Shown in pieces: positions 29,872-40,031 of a DNA stretch of 64,000 nt (its first letter is position 1; each line of letters starts with the position of its first letter). The stretch is taken from positions 1 to 64,000 of the forward strand of contig JAEUOT010000052.1 of NCBI GenBank assembly GCA_016790705.1, in the 5' to 3' direction. Made by a program: the position numbers and the translations under genes. The DNA comes from Hydrogenophaga sp. Lineage in GTDB: Bacteria > Pseudomonadota > Gammaproteobacteria > Burkholderiales > Burkholderiaceae_C. The notes beneath the pieces were generated by a model, which was given only the letters and a program-made list of their open reading frames with translations, had not been told where the DNA came from and ran no database searches.

Positions 29872-29887
29872 GTCGGTAAACACCGAC
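29872..29887. promoter_or_regulatory. Inverted repeat upstream of the sigma operon
   Basis: GTCGGT-AAAC-ACCGAC, 40 bases before the lipoprotein ATG. It could be a leader hairpin or an operator. Upstream on the minus strand, gggaataaag resembles an ECF -35 element, but no clear -10 at proper spacing was recognised. Confidence 0.4.
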
Positions 29888-29933
29888 GGGGTCCGCTTTA
29901 TTCCCTGTCGTCCCGATTATTTTTCGACGCGGC

Positions 29934-31625
29934 TCAGGTCTGCATCCAGACCAGTTGCTGCCCGCCCGTTTCCCAGGCCTCGTAGTGGCGTGCGTACAGG
30001 TCCTCGATCCGGTTGCGCTTGACCTTGAAGGTCGGCGTGATGATGTCGTTGTCGACGGTCCAGGCGGTGGTCGTCAGCACCAGGCATTGCAGCCGCTCAT
30101 GCGGGTCCAGCGTCGCGTTGATCGCCTGGAGGTGCGCGCGCAGCGAGGCTTCGAGCGCCGACCGGCCTTCGACGCTGCGGGCCTGTTCGACACCGTCGGC
30201 GTTGAGCATGGCAATGCCAAGGGGCTGGCCGAGGTTGGCACCGGTCACGACGCAGGCCTCCAGGGCCGGGTGCATCACCAGCTTGTCCTCGATCGGCGCT
30301 GGCGCGACGTACTTGCCCTTGCCGGTCTTGAACAGGTCCTTGACCCGGCCGGTGATGCGCAGCAGGCCCTCGGCGTCGATGCTGCCCTTGTCGCCGGTGC
30401 GCAGCCAGCCGTCCGCCGTGAACAGCTCGGCCGTCTTCTCATCGTCCTTGTAGTAGCCCTGGGTCAGCGCCAGGCTGCGCATCTGGATTTCGCCGCTGGC
30501 GGGGTCGATGCGTTGTTCGACGTCGGGATAGGTCGGGCCGACGGTGCCGCGCTGGTCCTTGCCGGCGACGGTGATGTGCGAGAGCGCCAGGTTCTCGGTC
30601 ATGCCATAGCCCTCGTTGATGGGCAGGCCGAGCGTGCGGTACCAGTCCAGCAGGGCCAGCGGCATCGGGGCGGCGCCACCGGCGGCGAACCGGCACTGGT
30701 CCAGGCCAAGGGCCTTGCGGATCTTGCCCCGCACCAGCGCGCTGACCAGCGGGATGCCGAGCAGCAGCTTGAGCTTGGCCGGCGGCATCTTGTGGTGGAT
30801 GCCCTGCTGGAACTTGACCCAGAGCCGCGGGACGGAGAAGAAGACCGTCGGGCGGGCGCGCTGCAGATCGGCCGCGAAGGTGTCCAGCGATTCGGCGAAG
30901 TACACGTGCATCGCCGTGCGCAGCCAGCCGTGTTCGACCAGCATGCGCTCGACCACGTGGGCCAGCGGGAGGTAGGACAGCATGCGGTCGTCGGCCGACA
31001 GCGGTATGCGCTGCAGGCCCCGATCCAGCGCCCAGGCGAAATTGCCGAAGGAATGCATCACGCCCTTGGGCAGGCCGGTGGTGCCCGAGGTGTAGATCAG
31101 GGTGGCGAGCTCGTCCTCGTCCCGCGTCGGCGACTCGGGCATGGCGGCGGTGCGGGCGACGATGGCGTCCCAGCCGTCGTAGGCCTGCCGTGCGTCGTCG
31201 GGGGAGAGCGGGTAGCTGATGCAGGGCAGGCCGGCCGGCACCCCGGGCTTCATGTGTTCCCAGCCGTCGAGCTTGCCGACGAACAGGGCCTTGGCCTCGC
31301 TGTGCGTGAGGATCTGGCTGATGGTCTCGGGCGCCAGCGTCGGGTACAGCGGCACCGAGACGTACCCGGCCATCCAGATCGCCAGGTCGCTCATCATCCA
31401 CCAGGCGCAGTTCTTGGAGAGGATGGCGACCTTGCTGCCCGGCGCCCAGCCCTGGGCCTTGAGGTGGGCGGCCATGCGCCGTGCCTGCCCGGCCACATCG
31501 GCCCAGGTGAAATCCTTCACGGCGTCGCCACCCATGGGCTGGGTCAGGGCGACGCGTGCGGGTGTGGTGGTTTCCCAGTGGTACAGGCGCTGCAGCGCCA
31601 GGAATTCGGGGGCAATTTTTGCCAT
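29934..31625 (-). CDS. AMP-dependent long-chain acyl-CoA synthetase
   Basis: 563 residues, ANL superfamily. The P-loop-like A3 motif [16 protein letters not shown], the A5 motif INEGYGMTE, the A7/A8 motifs GWLRTGDKG and [17 protein letters not shown], and a C-terminal catalytic-lysine region ([17 protein letters not shown]) are all present. It resembles FadD15/fatty-acid-CoA ligases. It activates a fatty or other carboxylic acid with ATP and CoA. It stands alone between the sigma operon and the chemoreceptor; the exact chain length cannot be read. Confidence 0.9.
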   Translation of the reverse strand: MAKIAPEFLALQRLYHWETTTPARVALTQPMGGDAVKDFTWADVAGQARRMAAHLKAQGWAPGSKVAILSKNCAWWMMSDLAIWMAGYVSVPLYPTLAPETISQILTHSEAKALFVGKLDGWEHMKPGVPAGLPCISYPLSPDDARQAYDGWDAIVARTAAMPESPTRDEDELATLIYTSGTTGLPKGVMHSFGNFAWALDRGLQRIPLSADDRMLSYLPLAHVVERMLVEHGWLRTAMHVYFAESLDTFAADLQRARPTVFFSVPRLWVKFQQGIHHKMPPAKLKLLLGIPLVSALVRGKIRKALGLDQCRFAAGGAAPMPLALLDWYRTLGLPINEGYGMTENLALSHITVAGKDQRGTVGPTYPDVEQRIDPASGEIQMRSLALTQGYYKDDEKTAELFTADGWLRTGDKGSIDAEGLLRITGRVKDLFKTGKGKYVAPAPIEDKLVMHPALEACVVTGANLGQPLGIAMLNADGVEQARSVEGRSALEASLRAHLQAINATLDPHERLQCLVLTTTAWTVDNDIITPTFKVKRNRIEDLYARHYEAWETGGQQLVWMQT

Positions 31626-31881
31626 TGCTTGTCTCCAGATCGGTGCAGGGAATCTACCGGGGGCATCTGCGGGCCGTCAGCGGGGTTTCCCGTGTGCGAA
31701 CCCGAGCTTGCGCTCCCGGGCGCCGGCCTGCCCTGACCTGGATCAAGGCGCCGTCGCCGCGCGGGCGGGGCTGCGGCGCTGGAAAAGCGGCGGGAAAGTA
31801 CAGGTGATCGCGCCTTCAGTATCGGATGCGCCCGCCGATAGTGACGAACCAGCCCCTCTTTCCAAACCCCGATCCATCGCC

Positions 31882-33831
31882 ATGTCCGATACCCCCACCT
31901 CCACCCGGATCCGACCTGCCGCATGGTCGCTCACCGCCAAGCTCAGCCTGGCGTCGGTGCTCCTCTGTGTGCTGTGTGTGGCCGCCACCAGTGTGGTGGT
32001 CGGTCTTCAGTCCAGCGCGCGGGCCCGGCAGGCCGCCAGCGACCAGGCGGCCCTGGCGGCCGACCAGGCGGCGGGAGACATCCGCGGCGAGCTGGGGCGC
32101 AGCTTTGCCGCAGTCCTGACCTTCGGCGCCACGCTCGAAGGCATGAAGGCGGCCGGACACCCGCCCGCCCGCGACCAGCTCGACGACATGGCGCGCCAGA
32201 TCCTGAGCCAGCGCAGCGAGTTCATCGGCACCTATTCGATCTGGGAGCCCAATGCCCTGGACGGCAAGGACGCCGAATACGTCAAGAAGACAGCCGCCTA
32301 CGACGACACCGGCCGCTACATCGCCTACTGGAACCGGGGCAGCGGCCAGATCGCCGTCGAGGCCTTGCTGGACTACGAGAAGGACGGCGCCAACGACTGG
32401 TACGCGATTCCGCGCAAGACCCTCAAACCGGCGCTGATCGAGCCCTATGTCTATCCGGTGGCGGGCAAGGACGTGCTGATGACGACCATGGTCACGCCGC
32501 TCCTGGTGGGCGGCAAGTTTGTCGGCGCGGCCGGCTCGGACATGCCGCTGTCGGATCTCTCCGAACGTCTGCGTGCGCTGGAGCCGGTGCCCGGCGGGCA
32601 CGTCTCCCTGCTGTCCAACGGCGCCCTCTACCTGGCCAGCCCGGACAAGGCCCGCCTGGGCAAGAAGGCGGACGACCTGCCGGCCGAGGCGCTGGCCCGG
32701 GTGGCCAAGGGCGAGCGCTGGACCTGGGAGGACGGCAAGGGCGTGGCGCACATCTTCACGCCGGTGACCGTGCTGCCCGGCACTGCGCCCTGGAGCGTGG
32801 TGGTGTCCTACCCGCTGGCGGTCGCTGCCGCAGCCGCCCAGCAGCAGCTTTACGCCGCGATCGCGGCGGCAGCCGTGGCCTGCGTGCTGGCGGCGGTGAT
32901 CATGACCCTGCTGGTGCGTTCGCTGATGAAGCCCCTGCGGTCGCTGGGTCAGACCATGGAAGGTCTGGCCTCCGGCAATACCGACCTGCGGGTGGAACTG
33001 CCCGTCAGCGGCAACGACGAGCTGACCGTGATTGCGCGCGGTTTCAACGGCTTTTCGCGCAAGCTGCGCGAGGCCTTCGGCGCGGTGGACGATGTCTCGG
33101 GCGGCGTCGCCAACGCGTCCAAGGAGATTGCCAGCGGCAACGCAGATCTCTCGGTGCGGACCGAACAGCAGGCGGCCCACCTGCAGCAGAGCGCCAGCGC
33201 ACTGCGCGAACTCTCGGAGGTCGTGGCCCACAGTGCCGAGTCGTCCGACCACGCCGCCCAACTGGCGCGCGACGCCGTGGCGCAGGCCCACAACGGGCAA
33301 GAGGTGATGCGCGAGACGCGCGAGGCGATGGACAAGATCAACGAGTCCAGCCGCCGCATCGCCGACATCACCGGGATGATCGACGGCATCGCCTTCCAGA
33401 CCAACATCCTCGCGCTCAACGCGGCGGTCGAGGCGGCACGGGCCGGCGAACAGGGCCGGGGCTTTGCCGTGGTGGCGGGCGAGGTCCGGACCCTGGCCCA
33501 GCGCAGCGCCGCGGCGGCCAAGGACATCCGTCAGCTCACGGTCGATTCGGTCGATCGCGTGGCCTCGGGGGCGAGCCTGATTCGGCAGGCGGAGAGCACG
33601 CTCAACAGCCTGGGCGACGCGGTTCAGCAGGTTGACCAGTTGCTGTCCGAGGTCAGCCAGGTGACGCGCGAACAGTCCGGGCGCATCCAGTCGGTGACGC
33701 ACGCCATCGGCGAGCTGGACCAGAACACGCAGCAGAACGCCGCCATCGTCGAGCAGGCAGCCGCCGCGGCCGACGCCCTGCAGCAGCAGTCGGCGCGCCT
33801 GGTCCAGACCGTTCGCCAGTTCGTGGGCTGA
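31882..33831 (+). CDS. Methyl-accepting chemotaxis protein with periplasmic Cache-type sensor
   Basis: 649 residues. TM1 lies at about 20-42 and TM2 at about 320-340. Between them is a double-Cache-like sensor ([40 protein letters not shown]). HAMP follows with [19 protein letters not shown], then the signalling hairpin with the highly conserved [20 protein letters not shown] and [18 protein letters not shown]. There is no CheR-binding pentapeptide at the C-terminus (it ends TVRQFVG). The ATG at 31882 begins a typical short cytoplasmic N-terminus; the frame upstream to 31219 is antisense to the acyl-CoA ligase. The ligand is unknown. Confidence 0.93.
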   Translation: MSDTPTSTRIRPAAWSLTAKLSLASVLLCVLCVAATSVVVGLQSSARARQAASDQAALAADQAAGDIRGELGRSFAAVLTFGATLEGMKAAGHPPARDQLDDMARQILSQRSEFIGTYSIWEPNALDGKDAEYVKKTAAYDDTGRYIAYWNRGSGQIAVEALLDYEKDGANDWYAIPRKTLKPALIEPYVYPVAGKDVLMTTMVTPLLVGGKFVGAAGSDMPLSDLSERLRALEPVPGGHVSLLSNGALYLASPDKARLGKKADDLPAEALARVAKGERWTWEDGKGVAHIFTPVTVLPGTAPWSVVVSYPLAVAAAAAQQQLYAAIAAAAVACVLAAVIMTLLVRSLMKPLRSLGQTMEGLASGNTDLRVELPVSGNDELTVIARGFNGFSRKLREAFGAVDDVSGGVANASKEIASGNADLSVRTEQQAAHLQQSASALRELSEVVAHSAESSDHAAQLARDAVAQAHNGQEVMRETREAMDKINESSRRIADITGMIDGIAFQTNILALNAAVEAARAGEQGRGFAVVAGEVRTLAQRSAAAAKDIRQLTVDSVDRVASGASLIRQAESTLNSLGDAVQQVDQLLSEVSQVTREQSGRIQSVTHAIGELDQNTQQNAAIVEQAAAAADALQQQSARLVQTVRQFVG

Positions 33832-33930
33832 CCGCGACACAAGATGTTACCGATGCATCCGTCTGCAAACGCGGCGGTCTCGGGGCTGTTGTAGTACCAG
33901 CGGCGGCCTGCCTGCCGCTATGCTGGCCGG

Positions 33931-34641
33931 ATGATCCAACGACAGACCATTCAGCTTCGGGAAACGGTGAGCGGCCATGACCCGTCGGCCTCACCGGTGG
34001 CCACCCTGATCGTGTTGCACGGTCTGGGCACCGACAGCCGCGATTTCGCACCGCTGGTGCGTGAGCTGGACCTGTCGGCTGCGGGTCCGGTCCGTTTCGT
34101 GTTCCCGGACGCGCCGCTGCGCAACGTCAGCATTCACGCCGAAGGGCCGCTGCGCGCCTGGTACGACCCGCGTCCGGTGGCGGCCCGCAGCGGTGCGCTG
34201 TCCACCCAGGACGAGGAAGGGCTTCGGGCATCCTGCGCGGTGGTGCAGGCGCTGATCGACCGTGAGGCGGCGCGCGGCATGCCGCCGGGCCACGTGGTGC
34301 TGCTGGGGTTTTCGCAGGGCGCGGTGATGGCGCTGATGGCCGGGCTGCGTGCGCCGCAGCGGCTCGCGGGTCTGGTGGTGCTGTCGGGGTACCTGCCCTT
34401 GCAGGGTGCCACCGAGGCCGAGGCCAGCGTCGCCAACCGGGACGTGCCGATCTTCATGGCGCACGGGCGCGAGGACGGGGTGGTGGTCCCCGCCCGGGCC
34501 GAGGGCTCACGGACGATGCTGCAGTCCTTGGGCTACGACGTGGCGTGGCACGACTATGCGATGGGCCATGAGGTCTGTCCCGAGGAAATCCAGGACCTCA
34601 ACGGCTGGCTGTCGGTGCTGCTGTCGCCCTGGCATGTCTAA
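33931..34641 (+). CDS. Carboxylesterase/phospholipase-family alpha/beta hydrolase
   Basis: 236 residues of the phospholipase/carboxylesterase family. The oxyanion segment is LIVLHGLGTDSRDF, the Ser nucleophile lies in VLLGFSQGAVMALM, the Asp in MAHGREDGVVV and the His in YAMGHEVCPEE. It is about the usual length for this family of esterases. Its stop overlaps the stop of the convergent deaminase gene by three bases (34639-34641), a compact arrangement without an intervening terminator. Confidence 0.9.
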   Translation: MIQRQTIQLRETVSGHDPSASPVATLIVLHGLGTDSRDFAPLVRELDLSAAGPVRFVFPDAPLRNVSIHAEGPLRAWYDPRPVAARSGALSTQDEEGLRASCAVVQALIDREAARGMPPGHVVLLGFSQGAVMALMAGLRAPQRLAGLVVLSGYLPLQGATEAEASVANRDVPIFMAHGREDGVVVPARAEGSRTMLQSLGYDVAWHDYAMGHEVCPEEIQDLNGWLSVLLSPWHV

Positions 34642-36083
34642 CGCGCAGCCGCCAGTTCCATCGCCAGCCGGTTGTGCCGCTCGACCAGCGGGCCAAGGTC
34701 CACGCTCGCCAGCTGTCCTTCGCGCACCACGACCCGGCCATTGACCACCGTGTACGCGGCCTGCGGGCTGGCACACAGCAGCAGGCTGGCCACCGGGTCG
34801 TGCACCGCCCCGCCGGCAAAGCCCAGGGTGCGCAGATCGAACAGCGCGAAGTCCGCACACATGCCCACGGCGAGGTGGCCGATGTCCTTGCGGCCCAGCA
34901 CCTGCGCGCCGCCCCGGGTGGCGATGTGCAACGCGTCGCGCGCGGTCATTTCGGCCGGGCCGAGGTCGCAGCCGAAGAAGTTCCGGCCATAGCGAGATTC
35001 TTGCGCCGAGAGGGCGCGGCCCACCCGAGCGAGCAGCAGCGCCTGCCGCGCCTCGTTGACCATGTGGGCACCGTCATTGCTCGCGCTGCCGTCCACGCCC
35101 AGGCCCACCGGCACGCCGGCGTTGACCATGCGGCGGATCGGCGCGATGCCGCTGGCCAGGCGCATGTTGCTGCAGGGACAGTGCGCCACGCCGGTGCGGC
35201 TGGCGGCGAAGAGTGAAATGCCTTCGTCATCGAGCTTCACGCAGTGGGCGTGCCAGACGTCGCCGCCCAGCCAGCCCAGCTCCTGCGCGTACTGCGCGGG
35301 CGTCTTGTTGAACTTCTCGCGGCTGTAGGCGATGTCGTGGTCGTTCTCGGCCAGGTGGGTGTGCAGGCGCACCCCCTGGCCCTTGAAGCTGCGCGCGAGT
35401 TCGGCGCTCTGTTTCATCAGCGCCGGGCTGACGGAAAACGGCGAACACGGTGCCAGCGCGATCTGCACCATGGCGCCGTGGTCGGCGCTGTGCCAGGTCT
35501 CGATCAGGCGCTGGCTGTCCTTGAGGATGGCGTCTTCCTTTTCCACCACCCGGTCGGGCGGCAGCCCGCCCTGCGACTGGCCCACGCTCATGCTGCCGCG
35601 CGTGGCGACGAAGCGCATGCCGATGCCCTGCGCCGCTTCGATGCTGTCTTCCAGCCGCACCCCGTTGGGGTAGATGTAGAGGTGGTCGCTGCTGGTGGTG
35701 CAGCCGCTCATCAGCAGCTCGGCCATGGCCACCTGGGTCGAGACCTGGACCATCTCCGGCGTCAGGCCGGCCCAGATCGGGTAGAGGCCGCGCAGCCAGC
35801 TGAAGAGTTCCGCGTCCTGCACGCCGGGGATGGCGCGCGTGAGCGACTGGTACATGTGGTGGTGGGTGTTCACCAGACCGGGCGTGACCAGGTGGCCGCG
35901 CGCGTCGATCACCTCGTCGGCCTCCTCGCGCAGCCCAGTCGGCAGCTCGGCGCTGGGCCCGATCCATTCGATCACCTGACCGCGCACGAACAGCGACGCG
36001 TCCTTCAGTTCGCGCCCCCGGGACGGCGTGTCGTGGTCAAAGGTGGCGATGCAATCGGCGTGTTGGATCAGCAGGGTACTCAT
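34638..36083 (-). CDS. 8-oxoguanine/guanine-type deaminase (amidohydrolase)
   Basis: 481 residues, metal-dependent amidohydrolase of the chlorohydrolase/guanine deaminase branch. Metal ligands are the two His in TPGLVNTHHHMYQSL, His in LHTHLAEND, His in WHAHCVKL and Asp in GVDGSASND. The sequence matches enzymes usually annotated 8-oxoguanine deaminase, which make urate from 8-oxoguanine; guanine or hydroxyatrazine-type substrates are alternatives. The ATG at 36083 is 39 bases from the divergent hyi start, so the two share a promoter region. This fits the purine theme of the window. Confidence 0.88.
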   Translation of the reverse strand: MSTLLIQHADCIATFDHDTPSRGRELKDASLFVRGQVIEWIGPSAELPTGLREEADEVIDARGHLVTPGLVNTHHHMYQSLTRAIPGVQDAELFSWLRGLYPIWAGLTPEMVQVSTQVAMAELLMSGCTTSSDHLYIYPNGVRLEDSIEAAQGIGMRFVATRGSMSVGQSQGGLPPDRVVEKEDAILKDSQRLIETWHSADHGAMVQIALAPCSPFSVSPALMKQSAELARSFKGQGVRLHTHLAENDHDIAYSREKFNKTPAQYAQELGWLGGDVWHAHCVKLDDEGISLFAASRTGVAHCPCSNMRLASGIAPIRRMVNAGVPVGLGVDGSASNDGAHMVNEARQALLLARVGRALSAQESRYGRNFFGCDLGPAEMTARDALHIATRGGAQVLGRKDIGHLAVGMCADFALFDLRTLGFAGGAVHDPVASLLLCASPQAAYTVVNGRVVVREGQLASVDLGPLVERHNRLAMELAAAR

Positions 36084-36122
36084 GGGGTCTGTTCGGGCAA
36101 TGGCTGCGCCACAATGCGCAGC

Positions 36123-36947
36123 ATGTTTGCATTCTCTGCCAACCTCAGCACCCTGTTCACCGACCTGCCGTTTCCCGAGCGCTTCGCCGCCGCCAAGGCC
36201 TGCGGATTCGATGCCGTCGAGTGCCAGTTCCCCTATGCCCACGCCGCCGACGAGCTGGCCGATCTCCTGAGGGCGAACCGGCAGCAGATGGTGCTGCACA
36301 ACCTGCCGGCCGGTGACTGGGCGGCCGGCGAACGTGGCATCGCCTGTCACCCGCAGCGTGTGAACGAATTCCTCTCGGGGGTCGAACAGGCGGTCCGGTA
36401 TGCGAAGGCCCTGGGGGTTCCGCAGCTCAACGCCCTTGCGGGCGTGCGGGCGCAGGAGGTCGATGCGCGCGAGGCGATGGCCACGCTGCGCGCCAACCTG
36501 CGCACGGCGGCCCGCATGCTCGCGGGCCACGGCCTGAAGCTGCTGGTTGAGCCGATCAACGGCTTCGATATCCCGGGCTTCTTCATCGACAGACCGTCGC
36601 AGGCGCTGGCGCTGATCGGCGAGCTGCGCGAACAGCACGGGCTGGACAACCTCTTCCTGCAGTACGACGTCTACCACGCTCAGCGCTCGGAGGGCGAGAT
36701 CGCCGGCAGCCTGCAGCGCGCTCTGCCGCTGATCGCCCACATCCAGATTGCGGACAACCCGGGCCGCGCCGAACCGGGCAGTGGCGAGATCCGCTACCCG
36801 TTCCTGTTCGACTGGCTCGACCGGATCGGCTACCAGGGCCATGTGGGCTGCGAGTATTTCCCGGCGGACAAGGGGCCGGGCGGCACCCAGGCTGGCTTGG
36901 GTTGGCTGGCCGCCCACGGGCGCCAGCCCTCGGGCTGGCGGCTGTGA
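36123..36947 (+). CDS. hyi: Hydroxypyruvate isomerase
   Basis: 274 residues, TIM-barrel Hyi family. It interconverts hydroxypyruvate and tartronate semialdehyde in glyoxylate assimilation. It has the N-terminal FSANLSTLFTDLPFPERFAA, the barrel segments VEPINGFDIPGFF and LQYDVYHAQRSEG, and the metal-binding HIQIADNPGRAEPGSGEI. The ATG at 36123 matches the usual Hyi N-terminus. The stop overlaps the GTG of the next gene (GTGA at 36944-36947). Glyoxylate from ureide breakdown is the likely source; glyoxylate carboligase (gcl) is not in the window. Confidence 0.94.
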   Translation: MFAFSANLSTLFTDLPFPERFAAAKACGFDAVECQFPYAHAADELADLLRANRQQMVLHNLPAGDWAAGERGIACHPQRVNEFLSGVEQAVRYAKALGVPQLNALAGVRAQEVDAREAMATLRANLRTAARMLAGHGLKLLVEPINGFDIPGFFIDRPSQALALIGELREQHGLDNLFLQYDVYHAQRSEGEIAGSLQRALPLIAHIQIADNPGRAEPGSGEIRYPFLFDWLDRIGYQGHVGCEYFPADKGPGGTQAGLGWLAAHGRQPSGWRL

Positions 36948-38245
36948 CCGGCGACCCGCGCGCCCTGTTGCGCCACCTCTACGACGTGGCGGTGCAGCGC
37001 GCGCTGCCGCTGCACAACACCGCGGCGCACCTGCCGCCACCGCCGAAGGGGCGCACGCTGGTGCTGGGCGCGGGCAAGGCCGGCGGCGCGATGGCGCAGG
37101 CCGTCGAAGCGCTGTGGCCGCAGCCGGCGCCGCTCTCGGGCCTGGTGGTCACGCGTTATGGTCATGTGCCGCCTCGGCCCGTGGGTCTGGCGCAGCGCAT
37201 CGAGGTGGTCGAGGCGGCGCACCCGGTGCCCGACGCGGCCGGTCTTGACGCCGCGCAGCGCATCCTCGCTTTGACGCAGGGCCTGACCGAAGACGATCTG
37301 GTGCTCTGCCTCATCTCCGGCGGTGGCTCGGCGCTGCTGACCCTGCCGTGCGAGGGCCTGACGCTGGCCGACAAGCAGCAAATCAACCGGCAACTGCTGG
37401 AGAGCGGGGCCCACATCGGCGAGATGAACACGGTGCGCAAGCACCTCTCGCGCATCAAGGGCGGGCGCCTCGCCGCGGCCTGTGCCCCCGCGCGGGTGGT
37501 CACGCTGACCATCAGCGATGTGCCGGGCGACGACGTGAGCGTGATCGCGAGTGGCCCCACCGTGGCCGACGCGACCACCTGCGCCGATGCGCTGGACATC
37601 CTGCGCCGCTACGGCATCGAGGTCCCCGCAGCGGTGAAGCAGCAACTGGAGGCCGGCACGCTCGAAACCCCCAACCCCGGCGACCCGCGGCTGGCGCGCT
37701 GCGAGACCCACCTGATCGCCACGCCGCAACAGAGCCTGGACGCCGCGGCCGAGGCCGCCCGCGCGCTCGGCCTGCGCGCCTATGTGCTGAGCGACGAGAT
37801 CGAGGGCGAGTCGCGCGAGGTCGGCAAGGTGCACGCGGCGCTGGCCCGTTACACCGCGCTGGGCCGCAGCTGCTTCGAAGCGCCCTGCGTGATCCTCAGC
37901 GGCGGCGAGACCACGGTGACCGTGCGCCCCCGCGTCGAAGGACAAGCGAAAGGGCGGGGCGGTCGCGCGGGCGAGTTCTGCATGGGGCTGGCGCAGGCGC
38001 TGGGCGGGCAGGGCGGTGTGTGGGCCCTGGCGGCCGACACCGACGGCATCGACGGCGTGGAAGACAACGCGGGCGCCCTGGTCGCGCCCGACACGCTGGC
38101 GCGCGCGGCGGCGCGGGGCCTGACGCTGGCCGACCACCTGGCGCGCAACGACGCCTACGGCTTCTTCGCACCGCTGGGTGATCTGGTGATCACCGGACCG
38201 ACCCACACCAACGTCAACGATTTCCGTGCGCTGCTGATTCGCTGA
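36944..38245 (+). CDS. MOFRL-family glycerate 2-kinase / hydroxypyruvate reductase
   Basis: 433 residues. The family contains GckA glycerate kinases and proteins annotated TtuD hydroxypyruvate reductase. Visible motifs are [20 protein letters not shown] near the start, [32 protein letters not shown] and the C-terminal MOFRL domain with [11 protein letters not shown] and ADTDGIDG. The start is GTG at 36944, overlapping the hyi stop; an upstream in-frame ATG at 36902 lies inside hyi and is less likely. It would turn glycerate to 2-phosphoglycerate. The two enzyme names cannot be separated by sequence alone; kinase is favoured. Confidence 0.9.
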   Translation: MTGDPRALLRHLYDVAVQRALPLHNTAAHLPPPPKGRTLVLGAGKAGGAMAQAVEALWPQPAPLSGLVVTRYGHVPPRPVGLAQRIEVVEAAHPVPDAAGLDAAQRILALTQGLTEDDLVLCLISGGGSALLTLPCEGLTLADKQQINRQLLESGAHIGEMNTVRKHLSRIKGGRLAAACAPARVVTLTISDVPGDDVSVIASGPTVADATTCADALDILRRYGIEVPAAVKQQLEAGTLETPNPGDPRLARCETHLIATPQQSLDAAAEAARALGLRAYVLSDEIEGESREVGKVHAALARYTALGRSCFEAPCVILSGGETTVTVRPRVEGQAKGRGGRAGEFCMGLAQALGGQGGVWALAADTDGIDGVEDNAGALVAPDTLARAAARGLTLADHLARNDAYGFFAPLGDLVITGPTHTNVNDFRALLIR

Positions 38246-38258
38246 AAATCCCGGTGTG

Positions 38259-38867
38259 ATGGAAAGCGACGCCTTGAACACGCTCTTGCCCGCCTGGAAC
38301 CGCCATGAGGCCGAGCTGCGCCATTGGCTGCTCGCCCGCCTGCCGGTGAGGAGCGAGGTGGACGACCTGCTGCAGGACGTGTTTCTCAAGGCCATGACCC
38401 AGGCCCGGCGGTTCGACAGCATTGAACAACCCCGCGCCTGGCTGTACGAAATCGCCCGCAACACGCTGATCGACCGCCTGCGGGCCGCGCGGGTGCACGA
38501 TCCGCTGGACGAGCACCTGGACGCGCTGCCGGAGCCCGCCGACACGGCCGAAACCGTGGACGCTTTGGCGCAGGCCTGTCTGCCGCGGGTGTTGTCCGAA
38601 CTCTCGGTGGAGGATCGGGAGGCCATCACCCTGTGCGACCTGGATGGCATGCCCCAGGCCGAGTTCGCGCGGTTGAAGAACCTCAGCCTGTCCGCCGCCA
38701 AGTCCCGCGTGCAGCGGGCCCGCCTGCGCATGCGCGAGCGCATAACCCAGGCCTGCCAGGTCCGGTTCGACGGGGCCGGGCGGGTGGACGACTTCGTGCC
38801 CCGTGAGCCCTTGCGCGATGCCTGTTGCCTGCCGCCAGCGTCCGACGGGTCCGGCAAAACCTTCTGA
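38259..38867 (+). CDS. sigZ: ECF-type RNA polymerase sigma factor, SigZ-like
   Basis: 202 residues with region 2 (VDDLLQDVFLKAMTQARRFD; PRAWLYEIARNTLIDRLRAA) and region 4 (CDLDGMPQAEFARLKNLSLS; AAKSRVQRARLRMRERI). The C-terminus extends by about 40 residues and contains a Cys-Cys pair (DACCLPP), as in SigZ-type factors. The ATG at 38259 is preceded by GTG at 38256, which could be the true first codon. No anti-sigma gene is adjacent. A hairpin with T-run separates it from the permease. It probably controls the permease-redox cassette downstream. Confidence 0.85.
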   Translation: MESDALNTLLPAWNRHEAELRHWLLARLPVRSEVDDLLQDVFLKAMTQARRFDSIEQPRAWLYEIARNTLIDRLRAARVHDPLDEHLDALPEPADTAETVDALAQACLPRVLSELSVEDREAITLCDLDGMPQAEFARLKNLSLSAAKSRVQRARLRMRERITQACQVRFDGAGRVDDFVPREPLRDACCLPPASDGSGKTF

Positions 38868-38887
38868 CCGCCACTCAAACGCTCTGA

Positions 38888-38922
38888 CGAAAAAAATAGA
38901 CGTCGAGCTGCGTCTTTTTTCG
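38888..38922 (+). terminator. Hairpin with A- and T-tracts after sigZ
   Basis: CGAAAAAAA-TAGACG pairs with CGTC-TTTTTTCG around a short loop, giving a stem followed by T-rich sequence. It could end the sigZ transcript or act in both directions as an attenuator before the permease. Confidence 0.65.
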
Positions 38923-38925
38923 GTC

Positions 38926-38944
38926 TGTCCCGTCTTCTGGGACA
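38926..38944 (+). promoter_or_regulatory. Hairpin overlapping the permease start codon
   Basis: TGTCCC-gtcttct-GGGACA, whose final A is the first base of the permease ATG at 38944. The 3' arm covers the region where a ribosome site would sit, so it may restrict initiation. No other Shine-Dalgarno is seen. Confidence 0.45.
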
Positions 38945-39990
38945 TGAGCACCCTCACATCGAACCTGACCCGTTGGCCGCTGAGGCGGCCGACGCTGTTC
39001 CTGCTGGCCGCCGCTGCCGTCTGGTGGGGCCTGTACCAGTCGCTGATTCCGGTGTCCGAAGCCCTGGTCGCCGCCCTGCCGGTGGACCGCGAGAGCCACC
39101 TGGGCGGCGCGCTGCAGTTCTTTTTCTACGACACCCCCAAGGTTCTGTTGCTGCTGACCGGTGTGGTGTTTGTCATGGGCATGGTCAACAGCTATTTCAC
39201 GCCCGAGCGCACCCGAGCCCTGCTGGCAGGCCGTTCCGAAGGCGTCGCCAACGTCATGGCCGCGCTGCTGGGCATCGTCACGCCGTTCTGCTCCTGCTCG
39301 GCGGTGCCGCTGTTCATCGGTTTTGTGCAGGCGGGTGTGCCGCTGGGCGTGACCTTCTCGTTTCTGATTTCGGCGCCCATGGTCAACGAGGTGGCGCTGG
39401 CGCTGCTGTTCGGCCTCTTCGGCTGGAAGATCGCCGCGCTGTACATGGGGCTGGGGCTGTCCGTCGCCGTCCTGGCCGGCTGGGTCATCGGCCGCTTGAA
39501 GCTGGAGAACTATCTGGAAGACTGGGTGCGCGACATGCCGAAAGTGTCCGCCGGCTTTGAGGCGGCCGAGACCACGCTGGCCGACCGCGTGCAGGCCGGC
39601 TTCGCCTCGGTGCGCGAGATCGTGGGCAAGGTCTGGCCCTACATCCTTGCGGGCATCGCCATCGGCGCCGGCATCCACGGCTGGGTGCCGCAGGACTTCA
39701 TGGCCAGCTTCATGGGCAAGGACGCCTGGTGGTCGGTGCCGCTGGCGGTGCTGATCGGCGTGCCCATGTACACCAACGCCGCCGGCGTCATTCCCATCGT
39801 GCAGGCCCTGCTGGCCAAGGGTGCGGCGCTGGGCACGGTGCTGGCCTTCATGATGAGCGTGATCGCGCTCTCGCTGCCCGAGATGATCATCCTGCGCAAG
39901 GTGCTCAAGCTGCGCCTGATCGCCACCTTCATCGCGGTGGTGGCCAGCGGCATCCTGCTGGTGGGCTTCGTGTTCAACGCGGTGCTTTGA
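38944..39990 (+). CDS. DUF318/ArsP-type permease
   Basis: 348 residues with about eight to ten membrane segments. The hallmark of the ArsP/UPF0718 family is visible: IVTPFCSCSAVPLFIGFVQA with a CSCS cluster, followed by LISAPMVNEVAL and, in the second half, IGVPMYTNAAGVIPIVQALL. Known members export trivalent organoarsenicals or other soft-metal compounds. It is followed by an MBL-fold protein, a CxxC redox protein and a rhodanese in one direction. The ars operon that converges with this cluster supports a metalloid theme, though the real substrate is unproven. Confidence 0.87.
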   Translation: MSTLTSNLTRWPLRRPTLFLLAAAAVWWGLYQSLIPVSEALVAALPVDRESHLGGALQFFFYDTPKVLLLLTGVVFVMGMVNSYFTPERTRALLAGRSEGVANVMAALLGIVTPFCSCSAVPLFIGFVQAGVPLGVTFSFLISAPMVNEVALALLFGLFGWKIAALYMGLGLSVAVLAGWVIGRLKLENYLEDWVRDMPKVSAGFEAAETTLADRVQAGFASVREIVGKVWPYILAGIAIGAGIHGWVPQDFMASFMGKDAWWSVPLAVLIGVPMYTNAAGVIPIVQALLAKGAALGTVLAFMMSVIALSLPEMIILRKVLKLRLIATFIAVVASGILLVGFVFNAVL

Positions 39991-40031
39991 CCGCCGGGTT
40001 TTTTGCAGATTGACAACTGGAGACACGACGC

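Noticed and set aside
31219..31881. N-terminal extension of the chemoreceptor to an upstream start
   Set aside because: The extra sequence is antisense to the acyl-CoA synthetase and its upstream region; the membrane helix and sensor domain fit a start at 31882.
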